From JAWLFI01 sp964525165 (GTDB lineage: Bacteria > Bacteroidota > Bacteroidia > Chitinophagales > Saprospiraceae): a stretch of DNA of 64,000 bases. The stretch is taken from NCBI GenBank assembly GCA_964525165.1, contig CAZGGG010000009.1, positions 1 through 64,000 of the forward strand. The letters are read 5' to 3'. The translations under genes were made by a program, and so were the position numbers. This document shows positions 44,632-54,391 of this stretch, piece by piece; position 1 is the first letter of the stretch, and each line of letters starts with the position of its first letter. Under the pieces are notes generated by a model. That model did no database searches, had not been told where the DNA came from, and saw only the letters and a program-made list of their open reading frames with translations.

Positions 44632-46500
44632 TTACTCGTCTATAGATTTACCACTCATCGATTGGCCAATAACTTCATCCATGGCTTGATGTGCCATTGG
44701 TTTGGCAAAATCATTGATTCGCTTCATGGCTTCCTCAATGGCATCTTTATCATTTTCCTTCATTCTTGCAATGAGTTGCAGTTTTAATTCATTGAGTTGT
44801 TCGAACTCTTTTTCATCAAACCGACCTTGATGTTGCTGTATAAATTTATCTGTTGAAAGCACAATGTTTTGGGCTTCAGTTCTTGCTTCAATGAGCGCTT
44901 TGGCCTTCATATCCTCTTCAGCGTGTTGGATGGAATTCTTTAACATTAGGGCCATTTCTTCTTCAGTGATTCCATAGGTGGAACGTACTTCAATTTGAGT
45001 CGATTTGCCGGACCTTAGTTCTGTGGCTTTGACCTGTACGATCCCATCAGCATCTAATATAAAATGAATCTCAATTTTAGGAATACCAGCCGGCATGGGC
45101 GGGATGTCCCTTAGGATGAATTCCGCCAATTTTCTATTATGCTTCACTAAGTCTCGCTCTCCTTGATATACTGATACTTTAAGGTTTTTCTGACCATCTA
45201 CAGAGGTGGTGTATTGGCGACCTACGCGAGAGGGGACTTTTGTGTTTCGAGGTATAATAACATCCATCAGACCACCTACCGTTTCAATACCCAATGAAAG
45301 AGGTGTCACATCTAATAAAAGTATATCCTTCTGATTCCCGGCTAGTATGTCGGCTTGAACAGCTGCTCCCTGTGCTACAACCAAATCGGGATCCAAAGAT
45401 AGATTCAACTCCTTTCCAAAAAAGCGCTTGACTTCCTGTCGAACCAGAGGGGTACGTGTAGACCCCCCAACCATGATGACATGGTCTATTTCGTCCAAGG
45501 ACACTTCAGCGTCTGCAACGGCTTTTTGACAAGCCTCTATGGTTTTACGGACCAAAGGAAGAATCAGCTGATTAAACTCTTCTTCTGTAAGCTGTAAGAG
45601 ATGATTTTTCCATTGTGCTTTAAAGGAACCACTTTCCGAGATTGATTTTTTAGCTTTTTCTGCCCATAACCGAATCTCCTGTTTTGCGGATGCATGAGTT
45701 TGATACACCTCTTCTAATTCCTTATCCTGACTGAGCCAATGTTGTACAATGGCCTGGTCAAAATCATCTCCACCGAGAAACGTATCTCCGGCAGTGGATA
45801 AAACCTCAAATACACCCTCTTCAATGGATAGTATAGAGATATCAAAAGTCCCTCCACCCAAGTCATACACAGCTATGTGCTGTCCTTCATTTTCCATGTA
45901 ATTGATACCATAGGCAAGACTGGCAGCGGTAGGCTCATTAACAATTCTCTTAACCTTTAAGCCTGCTATCTTACCTGCATCTCTGGTGGCTTGGCGTTGA
46001 CTGTCATTAAAATAGGCGGGCACCGTGATTACAGCTTTCTGTACCTCTTGTCCAAGGTGTTTTTCTATTCTTCTCTTGAGTGCCTTAAGAATTTCAGCCG
46101 ACAACTCAACCGGATTGAAATATCGATGATCTATGGTGATTTTTACTAAGTTACTTTCATCTTCTGCGAGTATATCGTAAGCAAATTGACCTTCAATATT
46201 CATCAAATCCTGATACGATTTACCCATTAATCTTTTGACAGAATAGATCGTTCTCTCGGGGTGTTTGATAAATCCTTCTTTTGCCTCTTGTCCAACTTTT
46301 AGATTTTGATCTTCATCAAAATATAGGAGAGAGGGCATGATCGCAGAATCTCCTTTTTCGTCTTTAATGGCGATGGGCTGTCCATCTTTTACATATGCAA
46401 CAATGCTATTAGTGGTTCCAAGATCAATACCAACTATTAGCTCAGTGCTTTGTTTTTCTTGTACTGTTGCTGTTTTAAGATTGATCGGTATCTTGGGCAT
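44632..46500 (-). CDS. hscA: HscA-like Hsp70 chaperone for iron-sulfur cluster assembly
   Basis: About 622 residues. Hsp70 ATPase motifs are complete: GIDLGTTNSIVAYV, ITVPAYFNDSQRQATRDAGK, VNEPTAASLAYG and VYDLGGGTFDIS. Several features match HscA rather than DnaK: the extended N-terminus before GIDLGTTNS, GGLMDVIIPRNTKVP, and a C-terminus ending MDEVIGQSMSGKSIDE, where E. coli HscA ends in a comparable MDxSV...GxSVDE segment. The acidic DnaK tail is absent. ATG 46500 (MPKIPINLKT) is preferred over 46569. No hscB, iscU or iscS lies nearby; yciH follows. Confidence 0.85.
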   Translation of the reverse strand: MPKIPINLKTATVQEKQSTELIVGIDLGTTNSIVAYVKDGQPIAIKDEKGDSAIMPSLLYFDEDQNLKVGQEAKEGFIKHPERTIYSVKRLMGKSYQDLMNIEGQFAYDILAEDESNLVKITIDHRYFNPVELSAEILKALKRRIEKHLGQEVQKAVITVPAYFNDSQRQATRDAGKIAGLKVKRIVNEPTAASLAYGINYMENEGQHIAVYDLGGGTFDISILSIEEGVFEVLSTAGDTFLGGDDFDQAIVQHWLSQDKELEEVYQTHASAKQEIRLWAEKAKKSISESGSFKAQWKNHLLQLTEEEFNQLILPLVRKTIEACQKAVADAEVSLDEIDHVIMVGGSTRTPLVRQEVKRFFGKELNLSLDPDLVVAQGAAVQADILAGNQKDILLLDVTPLSLGIETVGGLMDVIIPRNTKVPSRVGRQYTTSVDGQKNLKVSVYQGERDLVKHNRKLAEFILRDIPPMPAGIPKIEIHFILDADGIVQVKATELRSGKSTQIEVRSTYGITEEEMALMLKNSIQHAEEDMKAKALIEARTEAQNIVLSTDKFIQQHQGRFDEKEFEQLNELKLQLIARMKENDKDAIEEAMKRINDFAKPMAHQAMDEVIGQSMSGKSIDE

Positions 46501-46538
46501 AGTGAATTTTTTTGCAAATATGAATAATATCTGATACA

Positions 46539-47351
46539 ATGTCGATTCGCAAGCTATTGGATAAGCCAACCCGGCTCTTTCTGCTGTTGGGAGGTTTTTT
46601 TCTTACGAATGCACTATTAGCAGAATTTTTAGGTGTTAAAATATTTTCACTTGAAAAGCTCTTAGGCCTTACATCTGCAGGTTGGAAATTGTTTGGTGTG
46701 GAAGGGCTTTCTTTTAATTTAACAGCCGGCGTTATATTATGGCCGGTCGTATTTGTCATGACAGATGTGATCAACGAGTATTTTGGAAAGCGCGGTGTAC
46801 GTCTATTATCCTTTCTTGCTGTGGGAATGATTATCTATGCTTTCATCATGGCATTCATAGCTATTGAAGTTCCTCCGGCAGATTTTTGGCCTCAGTCACA
46901 TATCCAAGCAGAGTGGGATGTGGAAAAGCAGGCAAACGTTCGAGCTAAGGTTAATGATTATGACTTTGCTTACAGACTTGTTTTTGGTCAAGGATTATGG
47001 ATTATTGTGGGCTCTTTGGTGGCTTTTCTAGTAGGCCAGTTCATTGATGTATTTGTATTCCAAAAGATCAAAAAATATACCGGGGATCAATTCATTTGGG
47101 CCAGAGCCACGGGCAGCACATTGATTAGTCAGTTTATTGATAGCTTTGTAGTGCTATTGGTTGCATTTTATTTGGGAGCCAATTGGGATCTGAGTCTCGT
47201 TTTAGCAATTGGCACTGTCAATTATATTTATAAATTTATCATGGCAATTATTTTGACGCCTCTCATATATGGCGCACACTATTTGATTGACCAATATTTA
47301 GGTGACGATTTAGCCCAAGAAATGAAGCTAGCTGCCTCCAATGGGCATTAA
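46539..47351 (+). CDS. Queuosine precursor transporter (YhhQ/VUT family)
   Basis: 270 residues, about six to seven transmembrane helices. GVILWPVVFVMTDVINEYFG and ATGSTLISQFIDSFVVLLV are signatures of the COG1738 VUT family, whose E. coli member YhhQ imports preQ0/preQ1 for queuosine tRNA modification. An inserted hydrophilic loop (about 105-140) is often seen in Bacteroidota members. It is divergent from hscA, with only 38 bases between them, and followed nine bases later by a CtlX-type hydrolase gene. Confidence 0.92.
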   Translation: MSIRKLLDKPTRLFLLLGGFFLTNALLAEFLGVKIFSLEKLLGLTSAGWKLFGVEGLSFNLTAGVILWPVVFVMTDVINEYFGKRGVRLLSFLAVGMIIYAFIMAFIAIEVPPADFWPQSHIQAEWDVEKQANVRAKVNDYDFAYRLVFGQGLWIIVGSLVAFLVGQFIDVFVFQKIKKYTGDQFIWARATGSTLISQFIDSFVVLLVAFYLGANWDLSLVLAIGTVNYIYKFIMAIILTPLIYGAHYLIDQYLGDDLAQEMKLAASNGH

Positions 47352-47360
47352 AACATAAGT

Positions 47361-48285
47361 ATGAAACAGAGTTCTAATGTTGTACTAATGGTACGGCCTT
47401 CCAATTTTGGATATAATGAAGAAACTGCGGGTAATAATTCGTTTCAATCCTGTCCGGAAAAAATTAAAAGCGCAGATATACAAAAATTAGCNNNNNNNNN
47501 NATTTGATCAATTTGTTGCAGAACTGCGGCAAGCGGGAGTCACTGTCATCGTTTACGAAGACTCTAATGATCCGGTAAAGCCTGATGCTATTTTTCCTAA
47601 TAATTGGTTTACCACCCATGAGGATGGCAGCCTAATTACTTACCCGATGTTTGCTCCAAATCGCCGATTGGAAAGGGATGAATCCATTATAAAACAGATA
47701 GCCACTCAGTTTGAGATCCAGCAACGTTACTCATTTGAACAGTATGAAGAGGACAATTTGTTTTTAGAAGGAACAGGGTCAATGATTTTAGACCGTCAGC
47801 ATAAAATTGTCTATGCGTGTTTGAGTCCAAGAACCGATATCAGCTTGTTGGACAAATTTTGTCTATTAAGGGGATACCAAAAAGTAACTGTGCATGCAAT
47901 AGATGCCAATGGTTTGCCTATTTACCATACCAATGTTATGATGGCTTTAGGTGCTCAATTTGCTATCGTCTGCCTCGAAATTATAAAAGATAAGGAGGAA
48001 CGAAATTTATTACGAGAAACCATAAATCGTTCCGGAAAGACTATTATTGAGATTACTGAAAGTCAGATGAATCAATTTGCAGGAAATATGTTGGAAGTAA
48101 CCAATGACAAAGGGGTTGAAATAATTGTGATGTCACGCACAGCTAAAAAGTCATTAACGAAACCACAACTCAAAAGACTATCTGATTTTGGTTCCATTTT
48201 AAGTATTGATATTCCCACTATTGAAACATATGGGGGCGGAAGTGTTCGATGCATGATGGCCGAAATATTCTTGCCCAAGAAGTAG
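47361..48285 (+). CDS. CtlX-type citrulline/arginine hydrolase (amidinotransferase fold), interrupted by gap
   Basis: About 306 residues around a 10-N gap (47492-47501). The N-terminus is VVLMVRPSNFGYNEETAGNN. After the gap comes the conserved DAIFPNNWFTTHEDG and YPMFAPNRRLER. The pentein-fold catalytic set is visible: Glu in FLEGTGSMILDR, His in YHTNVMMALGA, and the C-terminal nucleophile Cys in GGGSVRCMMAE. This matches the CtlX 'citrulline utilization hydrolase' family related to arginine deiminase. Only the portion from 47647 is a complete open frame as given. It is probably co-transcribed with the queuosine precursor transporter gene. Confidence 0.88.
47492..47501. other. Assembly gap (10 N) inside the CtlX-type gene
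   Basis: Family comparison suggests only two or three residues are missing here. The flanking frames disagree, so the run length is nominal. Confidence 0.9.
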
Positions 48286-48303
48286 TTGAAGGATAGTTTC
48301 AAG

Positions 48304-48340
48304 AAAAAAAGGCTGCCTTCTGAGCGAAAGCAGCCTTTTC
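48304..48340. terminator. Bidirectional intrinsic terminator between CtlX and TonB receptor genes
   Basis: AAGGCTGC (48309-48316) pairs with GCAGCCTT (48330-48337), with a run of A on the left and TTTTC on the right. It lies between two convergent genes and should end both transcripts. Confidence 0.82.
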
Positions 48341-48359
48341 TATATCTAGAAAGGTACTA

Positions 48360-51300
48360 TTAGTTAAAATAGTATCTGATTCCTAAACGACCTCTCCATC
48401 TAGAACCTACGTTTTGGATACCAAAACGATCAAGACCTAAATCATCTTCACTAAAGCTAAATGTTGGAGTAGTTCCGTCAGCATCATATCCTTCGAAATC
48501 AAGGATTTCGTAGTTGAAAGGATTAGAATACTGAACACCCCATGAAGAATTAATAAGGTTCGGCAAGTTAAATACATCGAAAGTTACCTGGAAACGATGC
48601 GTTGTGCCACTAATGTTGAATCCAAAATCTTGTGCAATTCTGAAGTCTAACTGGTGTACAAAAGGCGCTCTGGCACCATTTTTCTCAGCATACTCGCCTC
48701 TAATAGTGCTCAAATAAGCATCATCCTCTATAAACTGGTTTAAAGCAGTCCACTGCTCAGCAGCAGTCATATCGCTATTGTCAACCAAAACGATATCGTT
48801 CTCATTTGCAGGAACGTAAATCAAAGATCTCTCTCTTGAAGTACTACCAGTTTCATTATTCAAGTTTCTCTGGNNNNNNNNNNACATAAGAGTATGCTTG
48901 GCCAGACTGTCCGTTGTAGAACATACTTAAAGTAGTTCTGAAATTTCTGTTACCTGCCCAGTCAATACCGTAGTTTGCACTTGCGATAAATCTTGAACCA
49001 ATAGAGAAATCAGATCTCCCGATAGGCACATTGTTTCTACCATCAACCTGGAAAGAACCTCTCCACTGAGATGAGTTTTGAGAAGAAGTACCTTCAAATA
49101 CAGCGAAAGCATCACCATAAGTATATGCTGCCATGATGTCTAAACCAAAGTCAAATCTCTTTTGGATTTGAGCAGTCAAATTGTAAGTATATCCTTCATT
49201 TGTATTAGAAGCCAAGTAAATTGCCTGATATCTGTTGTCAATTGACTCACCTACAAATACAGGTCTGTCATCTGTATTATTAGCACCATTCGTCCAATTG
49301 AAATCAACTTCATCAGAAGAGTTAATATTCTGATAGAATACGTTATTCAATGTTTTTGTGTAAATACCTTCAAGAGTAGCATACCAACCATTTCCTAATT
49401 CTTGATCTAAAGCAGCACTTGCTCTGAATACTTGAGGGTAACGGAAATCAGCTGAGAATAAGTCCACCTGACCAGAAGGGATAGCCACATCCGGGTTGGT
49501 ATACTGCTGATCGACATCAGCGATAAATTCAATTGGGAAGTCAACTTGGAAGTTGTTAAATCCACCAACAGTGATACCGTTGTTGGTATACATACCTCCA
49601 GGCCATACGAAAGGAACTCTACTTGTAAATATTCCTACACCTCCACGAAGGACGGTTCTGTTATCACCATTCACATCATAGTTGAAGCCTACTCTTGGAG
49701 ACCACATCAATTGTCCACTAGGTGCTTGACCACCTTGTGTACCTAAAAGATCGTAATTTGTCGCAGCTTCAATGTTTGGAAGCGTTTCGCTGTTAAACGA
49801 TGGGTCGATACCCGGGTCAGTTGTGATGATAGGTACGTCTAAACGAATACCTCCTGTTAATGTAAATTGGTTAGTTACATTCCACTCATCCTGGATATAT
49901 AAACCTAATTGCATTGCATTGAATTCTGCAGCTGCCGCAGATCCATCACCTGTTAAATCATCAACAAGAGAGTAAGATCTGGTGTAGAAACCAGGTTCTG
50001 CATTGTTGTAGAAATCGTCAAGTGAGTTGTAGTCATAAAAACCGAAATTCTGACGAATGAACAAGTTGTAGAAGCTGTAGAACTCATTGTGTGTTCCAAT
50101 AGTGATAGTGTGATCTCCTCTGTACAACTTAAAGTTATCCGTAATAGTAAAAGTAGTCTGCTCCAGCTGGTTTGCTGTAGAGAAAGGCTCAGAACCGAAT
50201 TCGATTTCAGCTCCATTTCCATCTTGGATTACTACTGCCGGGAAATCTCCACCAATAGGATCTCTATCATCAAATACGTGTGTGAAACCAACAATTAGGT
50301 TGTTAGATGCACCCACTCCAAATCTTGAATTCAATTCAAGTGCTGTTGAGTTAGTTGTGGATGGGAAGAAGATTCCATTGTTGAGATAGTTAATGCTAAA
50401 TCTTCCGGAACCATTTACAGAAGTTTCTTCCGCTCTAACATAATTATGTCGTAAAACTAACTTATGGTCTTCATTGATATTCCAGTTAATCTTACCAAAC
50501 AAACGAGTAGCGTTCAATTCATTTGTTTTGTCACCAAATACACCCGGATCATAACCATAAGTATCTCTTAAATAATTGCCTAAGTTTTCAAGATCCTGCT
50601 GGGAAGAGTTACCTTCATAATCACCAGGCTCAAAAGGTCTTGGAGATTCTTCGTTTTGGATCTCACCATTCACGAAGAAGAATAGTTTGTCCTTAATTAT
50701 GGGACCGCCTAAGCTGAAACCATACAAGCTATTGTTGAAAGGATCCAAAGCATCTCTTTCTCCATCACCTCTATCAGCTAATACTTGATTCGTACGGCCT
50801 GCTAAACTTTCGTTTTGCATGAAGTAGTAAGCTGTTCCGGAGAATTCATTTGTACCTGATTTTGTTACAGCGTTGATTCCACCACCTGCGAAACCACCCA
50901 AAGTAACATCGTAAGGAGATAGAACTACTTGAATCTGGTCAATCGCGTCAATTGAAATAGGAGCAACACCTGTTTGACCTCCATTGGTTCCATTCGCAGC
51001 TAAACCAAATACGTCGTTGTTGACCGCACCATCAAAATAGATAGCGTTGTATCGGTTGTTCATACCGGCAATTGAGAAACCGCCACCGAATGATTCAGTA
51101 GCCTGAGGAGTCAATCTTGTGAAGTCATTCAAATCTCTGTTCAATGTAGGCATTGCCTCAATTGCTTCTTTAGTGATTTGAGTAGATGCACCACTGTTTT
51201 CACCTGCACTACCTCTTTTTGCAATTACATTTACAGATTGCAATTCAATAGCAGATTCACCTAAGGTGAAGTCAAGCTTTTTGGGCTCACCCAGACTTAG

Positions 51301-51609
51301 ATAAATTCCTTCTACAGTTTTAGTCTCATAACCAGTGTAAGAAATTTCTACTTTGTAAGGACCGCCAATCTGCATATTCGGAATTCGAAATCGACCATCG
51401 ATATCTGTAGAAGTTCCATATTGTGACCCTGTAGGAGTATGGATCGCAATAACATTCGCCCCGATCAGAGAGTTTCCTTCTGTATCAAGAATCTTTCCTC
51501 TAATCTCGGAAGTGGTTACCCCTTGACCCCATGCAGTAGAAGTGCCTACAAAAAGCAGCATCATTGCACAACTTGCCAAAAGAGCAATTCTGTGTAAAGC
51601 ATTTTTCAT
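48360..51609 (-). CDS. Oar-like TonB-dependent outer-membrane receptor, interrupted by gap
   Basis: About 1,080 residues in two pieces around a 10-N gap (48874-48883). A signal peptide (about 1-28, ending AWGQ) precedes a carboxypeptidase-like regulatory domain (IRGKILDTEGNSLIGANVIA), then the plug (RDLNDFTRLTPQATESFGGG) and a 22-strand-type barrel ending with GRLGIRYYFN, whose terminal aromatic is typical of outer-membrane barrels. Oar-like receptors import unidentified large substrates and are common in Bacteroidota. No SusD partner is adjacent. The gene is monocistronic with a terminator at its end. Confidence 0.93.
48874..48883. other. Assembly gap (10 N) inside the TonB receptor gene
   Basis: Placeholder gap; coding frames on the two sides differ although both clearly belong to the same barrel. 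Confidence 0.95.
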
Positions 51610-51651
51610 ATTGCCTTAGTTTTTGTTTGGTTGAATGAAATAATTCATTCG

Positions 51652-51659
51652 CAAATGTA
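51652..51659 (-). promoter_or_regulatory. Candidate -7 element of the TonB receptor promoter
   Basis: TACATTTG on the minus strand (exact TAnnTTTG) lies about 43 bases upstream of the receptor ATG. No good -33 TTTG lies at the expected distance, so this is tentative. Confidence 0.38.
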
Positions 51660-51819
51660 AGCTTATTATGTTAAGGTATTGTTAAGACAGATTAACAAAT
51701 TTATATATATACGGGGCTGGCTACCTGATTTTCACATTATGTTGAAAAATATTTTTGTCTGCTTCGTGCAATGCCTAATTTGTATCTACATTTACTACAA
51801 CTACCAAATATAATTTTAT

Positions 51820-53562
51820 ATGAAAAATTTTATCGTACTTCTGGTACTTCTTACGTTTGGTTCCCTGAATAGTTGGGGGCAAATTATTCCCACGGAAATC
51901 ATGTATAATCCACCTGAATCGGGTACAGACTCCTTAGAGTATCTTGAATTATATAATGCGGGGAATACAACCATTAATCTGGAAGGGTATATCTTTTCAG
52001 CAGGGGTGAATTACACTTTTGGATCCCTTGAAATTCCTGCTCAGTCTTATATAGTGATATGTGGAAATGATACAGCTTTTCAAAACACTTTTGGATTTGA
52101 AGCCGCTGCTCAATGGGAAGATGGTGCGCTCAACAATGGAGGTGAAAGCCTTACATTATTGAATGCATCAGGAGTAGAAGTGTTTTCACTGAACTTTGAC
52201 GATAATCCTCCCTGGCCTGAAACGGCCGATGGAGATGGTCCCTCTTTAGAATTGTGTGACTTAACCGCAGATTTTACTCTTCCTGGATCATGGGGTGCAG
52301 CAAATACCCCAACTGGCGTGTTGATAGATGGCACGGAAATATTTGGAACGCCGGGCAATATGAATGATTCAGACTGTGGATTAAATTTCGATGTAAGGGT
52401 AGAAGTCAGTTCTAATGTTTTTACTCCCGCAGATATAACTATTGATATTGGACAAACAGTTTTGTGGGAGAATACTGGTGGAAGCCACAATGTCAACGGA
52501 ACGCAAAATACATTTCCCAATAACCCTTCCTCATTTAGCTCCGGAGCACCGAGTTCTAGCAATTGGACCTATACCTATACATTTAATCAAACAGGATTGT
52601 ATAATTACCAATGTGATCCTCATGCCGGATTAGGTATGGTGGGTACAGTAACAGTCATAGATCCTAATGCTGCTGATGATTATCCTGTGAGGAGTATTGC
52701 AGAAATGACCACTTCTGATGCAAATGGAATTGTTGATTCCATTGATCAGGCTTGCACCTTGGTAGGAACTATACATGGACAGAATAGAAGACCGAACGGC
52801 TATGAATTTGCTTTAATAGATTCTAATGGCGATGGTATTGTCGTGTTCAGTTCGAATGAAATCAATGGCTACTCTGCAAATGAAGGTGATGAGTTGGAAG
52901 TGAAAGGCGTCATAGGACAATTTAATGGTTCAGGGCAAATCAATGCAGATAGTATCCGTCTGCTTTCTACGGCAAATAATTTATTAGAACCCAGAGTTGT
53001 AAGAACATTAGACGAGAATACAGAATCCGAATATATCACCCTTGAAAGTGTACGATTCACCGATGTTTCACAATGGGAAGGAGACGGAGGAAGCTTTAAT
53101 CTTGATTTGGAAGTCATCGAAACAGGTGAAATCGTCACCTGTCGTATTGATGGAGATTTTGAACTAGCAGATTTAAGTGCACCTCCTCAAGGTGCCAATG
53201 GTGAAACTTTCCAGATAGTAGGTATTGGGGGACAATTTGATAACAATGAGCCTTTTACATCTGGCTATCAGATATTCCCAAGTACAGAATTAGATTTTAT
53301 TGAGTTGAGTCATTCCACACAGTTTGAGGATTTTAATGTTGAAATATATCCCAATCCGGTGCAGGAAATTCTTCACATTCAGGATCTACCTGCTGAAATG
53401 AAAGAGATCCGAGTGTTGGATATCACCGGTAAAACGATTCTGTTATTGAAAAATTCCGGAACACAAATACAGTTATCTCTGTCAAACCTTCAAGCGGGAA
53501 ATTACTTTATTGTAGGATCTATAAAGGGTACACGATATGTGTATCAGTTCCTAAAGCAATAA
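51820..53562 (+). CDS. Secreted lamin-tail / plastocyanin-type copper / OB-like protein with T9SS sorting domain
   Basis: 580 residues. The signal peptide ends near SWGQ (residue 21). Residues about 22-165 form a lamin-tail (LTD) domain (EYLELYNAGNTTINLEGYIF). Residues about 190-281 form a cupredoxin with a full type 1 copper ligand set: His223 in GGSHNVNG, then Cys265, His268 and Met273 in YQCDPHAGLGM. A DUF5689-like OB-fold region (about 285-490) follows, and a type A sorting domain (VEIYPNPVQEILHI, about 505-580). It is likely a surface or extracellular electron-carrying or copper-binding protein. Divergent from the TonB receptor. Confidence 0.88.
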   Translation: MKNFIVLLVLLTFGSLNSWGQIIPTEIMYNPPESGTDSLEYLELYNAGNTTINLEGYIFSAGVNYTFGSLEIPAQSYIVICGNDTAFQNTFGFEAAAQWEDGALNNGGESLTLLNASGVEVFSLNFDDNPPWPETADGDGPSLELCDLTADFTLPGSWGAANTPTGVLIDGTEIFGTPGNMNDSDCGLNFDVRVEVSSNVFTPADITIDIGQTVLWENTGGSHNVNGTQNTFPNNPSSFSSGAPSSSNWTYTYTFNQTGLYNYQCDPHAGLGMVGTVTVIDPNAADDYPVRSIAEMTTSDANGIVDSIDQACTLVGTIHGQNRRPNGYEFALIDSNGDGIVVFSSNEINGYSANEGDELEVKGVIGQFNGSGQINADSIRLLSTANNLLEPRVVRTLDENTESEYITLESVRFTDVSQWEGDGGSFNLDLEVIETGEIVTCRIDGDFELADLSAPPQGANGETFQIVGIGGQFDNNEPFTSGYQIFPSTELDFIELSHSTQFEDFNVEIYPNPVQEILHIQDLPAEMKEIRVLDITGKTILLLKNSGTQIQLSLSNLQAGNYFIVGSIKGTRYVYQFLKQ

Positions 53563-53620
53563 ATATTGAGACGTTTTCCGTTGCTTCATTTACATTGTAG
53601 CGATATAAAGATTTGTAAAG

Positions 53621-54391
53621 ATGAAATTGGGTGTTGTTTTATCCGGAGGAGGCATTAGAGGGATAGCTCATATTGGCTTTTTAAAAGCATTGGAAGAGTT
53701 GGGAGTGGAGGTGTCCAATTATTCAGGTGCTAGCTCGGGCAGTATCATCGCCGCCCTAGCTGCAGCAGGTTATAGGGCAGATGAGATTCTGGATATTGCC
53801 AAAAAGCATCAGATCTTTTCATTTATCAAACCCAAATGGCCCAATTTAGGTTTGACTGCCCTGGATAAGATTCCTGTTGTTTTGAATGAATACATATCAG
53901 AAGACTCTTTTGAAAAGTTGGAGAAACCTCTGGCAGTGAGTATTTCTGGTATTACCTCCGGCAAGTATGCCATTAAATCTAAAGGTCCCCTATTTGAAGT
54001 TATCCAGGCCTCTTGCTCTATACCAATACTATTTAAGCCTGTAGAAATTGATGGTGAATTATATGTCGATGGAGGTTTAATGAATAACCTTCCCTCTCAA
54101 CGCTTTAGAAATCAATCCGATATCATGATCGGGGTCAATTTAGTGCCGGGTGCAAAGATCTCAAAAGATAAAATCAACGGCTTATTTCAGATAGCAGTAC
54201 GAACGTTTGAATTGGCCATTAGTAACAATGCCAAAGAAGGGGAGTCTCTGTGTGATCTTATTATTCAACCCTCAAGAGAAGATGTTCAACCTATTTTGTA
54301 TACCAAAAATATTGAGTCCATCTTTGAAGATGGGTATGCCATTACCATGAATCAAAGTGATACTATAAAGAATCTGTTGTATGTACGATAA
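53621..54391 (+). CDS. Patatin-like phospholipase
   Basis: 256 residues with the Ser-Asp dyad of patatins. The glycine-rich oxyanion loop is GGGIRG at 9-14, the nucleophile elbow GASSG at 36-40 (Ser38), and the catalytic Asp is in VDGGLMNNLP (Asp150). No signal peptide, so intracellular or RssA/YlbK-like. Such enzymes hydrolyse acyl esters of phospholipids. Its last 11 bases overlap the next gene, so they are translationally coupled. Confidence 0.92.
   Translation: MKLGVVLSGGGIRGIAHIGFLKALEELGVEVSNYSGASSGSIIAALAAAGYRADEILDIAKKHQIFSFIKPKWPNLGLTALDKIPVVLNEYISEDSFEKLEKPLAVSISGITSGKYAIKSKGPLFEVIQASCSIPILFKPVEIDGELYVDGGLMNNLPSQRFRNQSDIMIGVNLVPGAKISKDKINGLFQIAVRTFELAISNNAKEGESLCDLIIQPSREDVQPILYTKNIESIFEDGYAITMNQSDTIKNLLYVR

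Noticed and set aside
51750..51800. Promoter TTTTG-N18-TAATTTG before the gene at 51820
   Set aside because: The -7 match lacks one base of TAnnTTTG, so it was not listed as a feature.
52110..52562. Minus-strand open frame of 150 codons inside the plastocyanin-type gene
   Set aside because: It has no recognisable family and lies within a well-supported secreted protein with complete domains.
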